NCBI RefSeq assembly: GCF_025642255.1
Contig: NZ_CP106759.1
Coordinates: 3,561,501 to 3,625,500 of the forward strand
DNA length: 64,000 nt
Source of the DNA: Stenotrophomonas maltophilia
Lineage (GTDB): Bacteria; Pseudomonadota; Gammaproteobacteria; Xanthomonadales; Xanthomonadaceae
Direction: 5' to 3'
Part shown: one piece after another, positions 58,301 through 64,000 of the stretch
Position numbering within the stretch: position 1 is the first letter of the stretch
How the letters are laid out: every line of letters starts with the position of its first letter
The notes under the pieces: model-generated
Told to the model about the DNA's origin: nothing
Database searches by the model: none
The model's input: only the letters and a program-made list of their open reading frames with translations
Translations under genes and position numbers: made by a program

Positions 58301-59062
58301 TCACCGCTGGCGGATACCGGCCGGCCCGGGATCGCCGAACAGGACCTGATCGCGGGGACAGAAAAAGCTGCGTCGCCGGGTTCTGCCCAGATACTGCTTG
58401 CTGACGGGGCCGCCACATCGCGGACAGCTGCGTTTGGCATGCACCTGCCAGTGCTTCTTGAGCTCGTGACGACGCTTCCATTCCAGGAACTCGTAGCTGT
58501 AGGTCCTGGCTTCGCGGATCAGTGAACCCAGCCTGCGCGGCGGCAGGTCACCCACACGCGTGGCCGGGTGTACGCCGATCCGGAACAGCACTTCGTTCTT
58601 GATGATGTTGCCAACGCCGGCAAAAACGTTCTGGTCCAGCAGTGCGTCGCACACCAGGACGTCAGGCATCGCTTTCAGGCGGCGGCGCGCGAGCCGGGGG
58701 TCCCACGCATCGCTCATCACATCGGTGCGCCAGTCGTAAGCTTCTTCCAACGGGCCGTCGATGAGTTTGACCGAACAGGCATAGAGGTTCAGTTCGCCGG
58801 CATCGAACCTCAGCGATACGCGCGGAGGCGAAGGCTTGCGCTCATCGATGCGCCAGCTGCCGAACAGCATCAGATGGATCCGCAGGGTATGCGTGCCGAA
58901 CTCCAGCAGGAAGTGCTTCCCCCAACTGCGCACGGATCGCACGCGCTGCCCTGCAAGCATGGACAGGTCAATCCGGCTGTTGCCCCCGACATGTCGCAGT
59001 ATCTGGCCGGTGAACATCTCGGCGGCCTCGCGCAGCAGCACGATGGAAGGGCCTTCAGGCAT
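58301..59062 (-). CDS. nei: Endonuclease VIII-like DNA glycosylase/AP lyase
   Basis: A 253-residue Fpg/Nei enzyme that removes oxidised bases and cuts the abasic site. P2 and E3 form the catalytic N-terminus (MPEGPS), and K49 is in SWGKHFLLEF. NVFAGVGNIIKNEVLFRIGVHP is the helix-two-turn-helix. The C-terminal zinc finger reads CPRCGG...FFCPRD, so the usual fourth Cys is Asp, which is odd. It overlaps the DUF72 gene by 8 bp and is last in an operon with BLUF. Confidence 0.93.
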   Translation of the reverse strand: MPEGPSIVLLREAAEMFTGQILRHVGGNSRIDLSMLAGQRVRSVRSWGKHFLLEFGTHTLRIHLMLFGSWRIDERKPSPPRVSLRFDAGELNLYACSVKLIDGPLEEAYDWRTDVMSDAWDPRLARRRLKAMPDVLVCDALLDQNVFAGVGNIIKNEVLFRIGVHPATRVGDLPPRRLGSLIREARTYSYEFLEWKRRHELKKHWQVHAKRSCPRCGGPVSKQYLGRTRRRSFFCPRDQVLFGDPGPAGIRQR

Positions 59063-59825
59063 GGCCGTGTTCTCCGAGCAGTGCCTGCAATCGCAGTGCA
59101 TTGCTGACCGCATGGCCCTGCGCCGTGTTGTCCAGGATCATCCAGGCGCAATGGCCGGCACGCGCGCGGTCCCTGAGCAGCCCGGCCAGCCGTGCCAGTG
59201 TGGTCTCGTCATAAGCGCTGCGATAGATATCCGGCTGGCCGTGCCATCGCCAATAGCTCCAGCCGCGGGCCCCGCCCGGCTCGCCCGCCTGCGCGACCCG
59301 CGCCGGGTCCGCCGCCACGCGCGCGATGTCATGGACCGCCAGCAGCGCATCCACCTCGGCACTGAACCAGGACGGATGTCGAGGCTCACACGCCACCGGC
59401 CTGCGCGTGCGCCGACGCAGATCGTGCAGAAACGGTTCGACGTGCTGCGGCTCGTACGCCAGGCTGGGAGGCAACTGCAACAGCAGCGCACCCAACCGGC
59501 TGCCGAGTTCTTCCACCGCAGCCAGGAACGGGTCGAGCAGCGGGCCGGCACCGCGCAGCCGCTGCTCGTGCGAGATGGAACGCGGCATCTTCACCGTGAA
59601 GCGGAAATCGTCCGGAACGGAAGCGGCCCAGCGCCGATAGGTCTGGGGCAGGTGCGGGCGATAGAACGAGGAGTTGATCTCGACCAGGGAAAGGCGCGTG
59701 GCGTAGCGCTGCAGCAGACTGTCGCCTCCACCGAAGCTGGAGCGATCCGCCGCCGACAGGGACCATCCTGCGCAACCGATGCGTATCCGCGTTCCGGCAG
59801 CGTGCTGCCCCACCCCAACGCTCAT
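59055..59825 (-). CDS. DUF72 (YecE-like) protein
   Basis: A 256-residue TIM-barrel-like protein of DUF72: IRIGCAGWSLSA, LVEINSSFYRPHLPQTYRRWAASVPDDFRFTVKMPRSISHEQRL, LGALLLQLPPSLAY and a late CAWMILDNTAQGHAVSNAL. The biochemical role is unknown; DUF72 genes are often found near DNA-repair or cofactor genes. ATG 59825 overlaps the BLUF stop (ATGA), and its own end overlaps nei, so translation of the three is coupled. Confidence 0.9.
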   Translation of the reverse strand: MSVGVGQHAAGTRIRIGCAGWSLSAADRSSFGGGDSLLQRYATRLSLVEINSSFYRPHLPQTYRRWAASVPDDFRFTVKMPRSISHEQRLRGAGPLLDPFLAAVEELGSRLGALLLQLPPSLAYEPQHVEPFLHDLRRRTRRPVACEPRHPSWFSAEVDALLAVHDIARVAADPARVAQAGEPGGARGWSYWRWHGQPDIYRSAYDETTLARLAGLLRDRARAGHCAWMILDNTAQGHAVSNALRLQALLGEHGHA

Positions 59826-60298
59826 GACCCGTCCCCGCCAGAAAGCGCGGCCTGCATCATCGGTCCGCCCTGACCGGTTCGCAGCAGAGGCGCCGTCAAC
59901 AGCTGCAGCCTGTCCAGCGCGCTGGTCGGGATTCCGCTGATGGCCGTGCTGCGCACGAACCCGGTCCAGTCGGACAGCGCCACCCTCCCGAGTTCCGTGT
60001 GCTCCACCTGCAGCCAGCCCATCCGCCAGTGCGAGAACTGGCGGCGACCGATGCGACCGCGGTTGAGCTCGACCACACTGTGATGGCTGCCGCTGTCGAG
60101 GATGCGCCGCCACGCGGCGTCCACGCCCTGCTGTGGCCCCTCCAGATACTGCAGGAAGCGATGGCCATCGAACAGAAGCACGCCGGTGATGTCCGCTGCT
60201 TCATTGAATGCCACCGCGTCGTCGACGAGACCGCGCAGGCGCTCCGCGCTCAATGAGGCAACGGCTTCGCTCGCATAGGCAATCGCACGCAGAGGCAT
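59822..60298 (-). CDS. BLUF-domain blue-light sensor
   Basis: A 158-residue protein consisting of one BLUF domain and a short helical tail. The flavin-site residues are present: Y8 (AYAS), N32 (AFNEAADITGVLLF) and Q50 (FLQYLEG). HWRM near 90-93 supplies the Trp and Met of the beta-5 strand. These bind FAD and switch hydrogen bonding on blue light. There is no fused output domain, so it must act through a partner. It heads the coupled BLUF-DUF72-nei operon. Confidence 0.93.
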   Translation of the reverse strand: MPLRAIAYASEAVASLSAERLRGLVDDAVAFNEAADITGVLLFDGHRFLQYLEGPQQGVDAAWRRILDSGSHHSVVELNRGRIGRRQFSHWRMGWLQVEHTELGRVALSDWTGFVRSTAISGIPTSALDRLQLLTAPLLRTGQGGPMMQAALSGGDGS

Positions 60299-60551
60299 GG
60301 GGGCACCGACGGTTGCAATAGGCTCTACCTTAGTCTTCGCCGCCGAAGGTCCAGTGACTTCGGCGTGGAGACTGCGTTCAAGTGTGGGGTCGACTCTGCA
60401 CTCGAGGAGATGGCACGAGGTATACGGCAGCCCAACACGGGAGACATTCCAGGGCCGACCAGAACCGGAACCCGGGCAACAGCAATCGCGGTTTCGCTTC
60501 GTTGCAGTGGTGCTCCAGCCCCTCGCCCTGCCCGTTGCCGCCGATGCGCGC

Positions 60552-60890
60552 TCAGGCCTGCAGCACGGATGAGGGAGCCGCAGGCGGCATCGTGTACGTG
60601 CGCGCGGCAGCGGCCGGCCGACCCTCCGCAGCGGACAGCACCTGCATGACCCGATGCTCGGCTCGACGCTGCGTGACCTCCACGCCCACCACGTAGACGA
60701 AGCGGCCATCGAACTTGGCCTGTGCGCCGTCGAGGCCGTCTGCCAACAGCAGTGCCCGCTTCAGCGACTTCATCCAGGCGCGGGAGGGCACCCTGTCAAG
60801 TTCGACGACGACTGCCATGCCACCGCAGGCGAGCGGCATGCTTTCCACGCGCAGCACCTGGGGCGCAGACAGGGATCCGGAAGCGTTCAT
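60552..60890 (-). CDS. Hypothetical protein (112 residues)
   Basis: ATG 60890 has AGGAG eight bases upstream. The middle part (GGMAVVVELDRVPSRAWMKSLKRALLLADGLDGAQAKFDGRFVYVVGVE) looks like a small alpha/beta fold; the ends are low-complexity. No known family and no signal peptide. It lies upstream of the BLUF gene on the same strand (253-bp gap) and is divergent from the orphan receiver. Confidence 0.6.
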   Translation of the reverse strand: MNASGSLSAPQVLRVESMPLACGGMAVVVELDRVPSRAWMKSLKRALLLADGLDGAQAKFDGRFVYVVGVEVTQRRAEHRVMQVLSAAEGRPAAAARTYTMPPAAPSSVLQA

Positions 60891-61081
60891 TGGGCGACTC
60901 CTCGTGCGGGGACGGCGGCAGTATCCACAGTGATCGCCAAGGCATCGTCAACGTTGCCGGCCCATCCGTGCACGCTGCCTGCACGGCACGCGCGGCTTCG
61001 CGTCGACACCACATCATCTCCGCATCGCCTTGATGGCCTGCGGCGGACACTGTCGTTCCCACGGCTCTATAGACCTACCTC

Positions 61082-61492
61082 ATGCCTCGCACGACCGGCC
61101 AGCCTCCCTGCAATCTGCTTCTGGTGGAGGACCAGTTCGATCTGGCGGCACTCATGGAACAGGCACTTGAGGACAGTGGCGACCACGTCACCCATGCCTA
61201 CAGCGTGTTTGATGCCCTCGGCCTGCTGGACCGTCAACGGTTCGATGGCGCGGTGCTGGATGTGGAACTGCGCGATGGCGTGGTGTTTCCGGTAGCCGAC
61301 CGCCTGGCCGAACTGAAGATTCCCTACCTGTTCGTCTCCGCGGTGTACGACCAGCTGGTACCTGCACGCCACCGGCGTGCCCCCTTCGTCGCCAAGCCGT
61401 TCCACATCGAGGGCCTGCAACGCGCTGTCCGTCAGACGCTCTGCAGCGATACGGCGGCGGGAGGCCAGCGCCGTGGATGTTCGCTGCGCTGA
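61082..61492 (+). CDS. Stand-alone receiver-domain response regulator
   Basis: A 136-residue CheY-like protein: acidic pair ED at 17-18 in LLLVEDQFDLAALMEQAL, phospho-acceptor in AVLDVELRDG (near 58) and Lys in PFVAKPFHIEGL. There is no output domain and no adjacent kinase. Similar single receivers in xanthomonads and rhizobia work in stress phosphorelays. The tail (GGQRRGCSLR) is not conserved. It is divergent from the 112-residue hypothetical gene. Confidence 0.85.
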   Translation: MPRTTGQPPCNLLLVEDQFDLAALMEQALEDSGDHVTHAYSVFDALGLLDRQRFDGAVLDVELRDGVVFPVADRLAELKIPYLFVSAVYDQLVPARHRRAPFVAKPFHIEGLQRAVRQTLCSDTAAGGQRRGCSLR

Positions 61493-61661
61493 ACACCGTC
61501 GAGCCGCCCATCGTCGAGCGATCCATGGCATGGCTGCTGGAACGCGAGCAGCCCTGGTATGCGCGATGGCACCTACGACACGCTCTTCGCACTGATGAAT
61601 CCAGCCTAGCGCAGGCACGGAATGCAATGTAGGCCGCCGCCGGCAGACGCCGGCGGTGGCT

Positions 61662-62069
61662 TCAGCGCGCGCTGCGCCGGCAGGCCGCCTGCACCAGCAT
61701 CAACTGCGCGACCAGGATCAGCATCGCGCATCCCGACAGCAACCACGGGTCGATGTACCACTGCGCGTTGAAGCTGAAGCTGCCTGAGGAAATCCGCTTC
61801 CAGCCGTTGAAGTGCTGCATCGCCGCCACCACGAACGCGAAGCCTCCCGCGGAGAAGGAGAGCCAGGGCACGACGATGCCGCCGGGCCGCGCGAACAGGG
61901 TCAGCACCCCCAGCACGCCGATGACCGTGCGCTGCACACGGCAATAGGGACAGACGTAGGCCAGCCCGCTCCACTCCACCGACCACGCCAGCAGGCTCAC
62001 CAGCACAGCCACGGCGCCTGCGATGTACAGGGTCTTCGCTGGAATCGTCATGCCGCCATCGTCTGCCAT
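61662..62069 (-). CDS. Four-helix membrane protein resembling half of DsbB
   Basis: A 135-residue protein with four helices (about 14-32, 45-62, 66-88 and 103-124). A CPYC pair (C40/C43) sits at the periplasmic start of helix 2, followed by RVQRTVIGVLGVLTLF, close to the first redox site of DsbB (C-x-x-C before an Arg-containing helix). The second DsbB Cys pair is missing. ATG 62069 has GGAGG six bases upstream. It is divergent from the DoxX gene. A quinone- or thiol-redox role is inferred. Confidence 0.65.
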   Translation of the reverse strand: MADDGGMTIPAKTLYIAGAVAVLVSLLAWSVEWSGLAYVCPYCRVQRTVIGVLGVLTLFARPGGIVVPWLSFSAGGFAFVVAAMQHFNGWKRISSGSFSFNAQWYIDPWLLSGCAMLILVAQLMLVQAACRRSAR

Positions 62070-62252
62070 CCTATGCCTCCTTCGTCTCCGGACCCGCGCA
62101 GGGTAGCGTGAAACGCGCCGTATGACCCCACCCCGCAGCCCTGTGCGCGGAATGCTCTCAACGCGGGCTTCACCGGCTCTGGAGTCCGATCGGCCCATCT
62201 CCTGTGCCCTCGCGCACGGCCACCCTGCCTGTCTCCGCCTGAGGATATCGAC

Positions 62253-62645
62253 GTGAACCACTCATCGCCTCCCCTTGCCATCCTCGTTGCACGCGTACTG
62301 CTGATGCTGCTGTTCCTGGTCTCCGGCCTTGGCAAACTCGGCAACCTGGCCGGCACACAGAGCTACATGGAGACGATGGGCGTGCCCGGCATCCTGCTGT
62401 GGCCAACCATCGCGTTCGAGATCATTACCGGCCTGTGCATCCTGCTGGGCTTCCAGACCCGTCTGGTCGCCGCGGTCCTGGCCGCCTTCAGCCTGGTGAC
62501 CGCCTTCATCTTCCATCACCAGTTCAACGATCCCACCCAGCAGATCATGTTCCTGAAGAACATGGGCATCGCCGGTGGCTTCATTCTGCTGGCCTGCACC
62601 GGCGCCGGCCGCTACAGCATCGATGGTCGCCGGCGTCGCGGATGA
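62253..62645 (+). CDS. DoxX family membrane protein
   Basis: A 130-residue protein with four helices. LARVLLMLLFLVSGLGKL-type opening (ILVARVLLMLLFLVSGLGKLGN), PTIAFEIITGLCILLGFQTRLVAAVLAAF and FLKNMGIAGGFILLA are DoxX signatures. Members help control thiol or oxidative stress. The start is a GTG at 62253 with GAGG eight bases upstream; no ATG fits. Confidence 0.88.
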   Translation: MNHSSPPLAILVARVLLMLLFLVSGLGKLGNLAGTQSYMETMGVPGILLWPTIAFEIITGLCILLGFQTRLVAAVLAAFSLVTAFIFHHQFNDPTQQIMFLKNMGIAGGFILLACTGAGRYSIDGRRRRG

Positions 62646-62823
62646 GGGCAGCCTCGTCCATCTGAGGCTGACGGGGGTGGCGGCGTGTCGTTTTTCACCG
62701 CTCCCCCGCCTTCGCGATCTGCGCCGGCGCCCGACACCGCGCCAGTTGCGGGCCCCTGCCTTGCCTGCATCGGCGGGCCTGTGATTACGTGGTGCTCCAG
62801 ATCGGCAACGCGCAAGGTCCTGC

Positions 62824-63441
62824 ATGAGCGACACGGTGGATACCTTCTGCCCCTGGATCATCGGCCGTCCCTGCCTGCCGGTCGGCGAATGGGCGGACTG
62901 GTCACAGGTGCTGGTGGCAGTGGTGATCGGCTTCGCTGCCATCTATGTGCCCTGGCAGATGTCCCGCGCGCAGACCCAGCGCCGCATCACCACCTCGCTG
63001 ACACTGTGCGGCATCACCCTCTTCCAGTTCCTGCAGGCGGCGAAGCTGGCCACGGATCGATCCGGCGACACACAGCTGTATCGCTACCACCGCACCTGCG
63101 GCATGGACATGCTCAACTCGCTGCGTCAGATTCCAACGCACGAGCTGATCGACTGGGATGTGATCCACGCACGTATCCATCTGGAGATGCGCTGCGTGCA
63201 GCTGATCGAGTACGCCGACAACTGGCATATCGAGCAGGAGGGCTTCGCGCGCCTGCCCGACAGTACGCTGGAGGAGCTGGCGCACCGCATCGGCCTGCTC
63301 CATGCAAGCCTGGATGAGGTGCGCGGCCTGCTGTTGCGCAGGCGGATGTTCTGGCCATGGCTCTCGCGCCGGGTCGTTGCCTTCGAGCGGCTGCCGACAG
63401 CGCCCGGGCCGGTCAGCCGGAGCGCATCAGCGATCCAATAG
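62824..63441 (+). CDS. Hypothetical membrane-anchored protein
   Basis: A 205-residue protein with one N-terminal helix (about 27-44, WSQVLVAVVIGFAAIYVPW), possibly a second weak one near 58-72, then a long helical cytosolic part with many charged residues and a basic C-terminal patch (LLLRRRMFWPWLSRRVV). No family recognised. ATG 62824 has AAGG upstream. It is convergent with the SDR gene. Confidence 0.65.
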   Translation: MSDTVDTFCPWIIGRPCLPVGEWADWSQVLVAVVIGFAAIYVPWQMSRAQTQRRITTSLTLCGITLFQFLQAAKLATDRSGDTQLYRYHRTCGMDMLNSLRQIPTHELIDWDVIHARIHLEMRCVQLIEYADNWHIEQEGFARLPDSTLEELAHRIGLLHASLDEVRGLLLRRRMFWPWLSRRVVAFERLPTAPGPVSRSASAIQ

Positions 63442-63466
63442 GGGTGGCCGACGCCAAGCCCGTTGA

Positions 63467-64000
63467 TCACACGGTGGGGACCGTACCCCCATCGATCCGA
63501 TACTCCGTCCCTGCGATCGACGCGGAGCGCGGGGAGGCCAGGAAAGCGATCAGGTCGGCCACCTCCTGTGGCTTGGCAGGTCGACCCACCGGAATCCCGC
63601 CCAGCCAATCCATCACGATCTTCCTGCCACCTTCGTAATCCGTTCCGGCCTCTGCGGCCATCCTCGCCGCGAACGCCACGGACGCCTCGGTCTCGATCCA
63701 GCCCGGCGCAACGCTCAGTACGCGCACTCCCTTAGGTGTCACCTCTCTGGCAAGCGACTTGCTGTACGTGGTGAGAGCGCCCTTTGCCGCAGCGTACGCA
63801 GTGGTGGACTCCGGCAGCGGCAGCACGCGCTGGATCGAGCTGACATGGATCACCACACCCGAACCCTGGTGCAGCATCGCAGGCAGCAGTGCACGGTCCA
63901 GGCGCACCGCGGACATGAGATTCAGGTTCAGCTCGGCGAACCAGTGCGCATCGCTAATGGCAGCGAAGCCACCACCGGGCGTGTTCGAGCCTCCGAGCAC
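63467..64000 (-). CDS. Short-chain dehydrogenase/reductase (5' end beyond window)
   Basis: 178 codons are visible with no start before the window edge. The retained part has HVSSIQ (Ser), the catalytic [23 protein letters not shown] and the C-terminal [33 protein letters not shown]. The first codons ([12 protein letters not shown]) match the region after the nucleotide-binding segment of the SDR fold, so roughly 80-90 N-terminal residues including TGxxxGIG lie outside. Substrate unknown. Confidence 0.88.
   Translation of the reverse strand: MLGGSNTPGGGFAAISDAHWFAELNLNLMSAVRLDRALLPAMLHQGSGVVIHVSSIQRVLPLPESTTAYAAAKGALTTYSKSLAREVTPKGVRVLSVAPGWIETEASVAFAARMAAEAGTDYEGGRKIVMDWLGGIPVGRPAKPQEVADLIAFLASPRSASIAGTEYRIDGGTVPTV

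Overview
The window is high-GC (about two thirds G+C by eye) gammaproteobacterial chromosome and looks like Stenotrophomonas, probably the S. maltophilia complex. This rests on xanthomonad-type gene content and order (atpIBEFHAGDC beside glmU, algZ-algR-hemC, a CopL-like protein, many outer-membrane receptors) and on GTAG/CCGGGC palindromes resembling the SMAG repeats of S. maltophilia. I saw no tRNA, rRNA, CRISPR array, insertion sequence or prophage. Both edges cut a gene: a PepSY/ferredoxin-reductase fusion at the left and a short-chain dehydrogenase at the right.

Layout. 1-5.6 kb: a metal-uptake operon on the minus strand (CopL-like protein, TonB-dependent receptor, two PepSY membrane proteins, the second fused to an NqrF-like [2Fe-2S]/FAD reductase). 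5.9-9.8 kb: gloA, a second VOC protein, a CBS-domain protein and glmS. 10.0-17.8 kb: a MacAB-like ABC exporter (adaptor, ATPase, two permeases, PDZ protein) followed by its likely sigma-54 response regulator and NtrY-like kinase. 17.9-27.5 kb: acetyltransferase, glmU, GtrA-type protein and the whole F-type ATP synthase operon. 28-33 kb: an outer-membrane barrel, a ~550-bp block of paired long hairpins, then lpdA and aceF of pyruvate dehydrogenase. 33.4-41.4 kb: deoxyinosine glycosylase, OmpW, glpD-glpK, MetQ, a WYL regulator, a lipoprotein and a DUF481 barrel. 41.5-48.3 kb: hemC, algR, algZ, a serine esterase, mdoH, a small protein and a DUF2628 protein. 48.4-56.5 kb: a chemoreceptor, an epimerase, a KGG stress protein, a VOC protein and a subtilisin-like autotransporter. 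56.5-64 kb: stress genes (DUF2383, DUF892/YciE-like, a 36-residue membrane protein), a SemiSWEET-like protein, an overlapping BLUF / DUF72 / Nei operon, an orphan receiver, a half-DsbB-like protein, DoxX and the partial SDR.

How the genes work together. The best candidate for an undescribed unit is 9.86-17.8 kb. Six TGTCCG half-sites, two forming a perfect 16-bp palindrome, lie where an enhancer would lie upstream of a sigma-54-type promoter (GG-N10-GC spacing). That promoter precedes the exporter genes, and a sigma-54 activator with its kinase ends the same cluster, so the circuit looks self-contained. The second is the translationally coupled BLUF photoreceptor / DUF72 / endonuclease VIII operon, which suggests light-linked DNA repair. 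The third is the non-coding hairpin block at 28.9-29.5 kb, whose two copies differ by paired substitutions that keep the stems intact.
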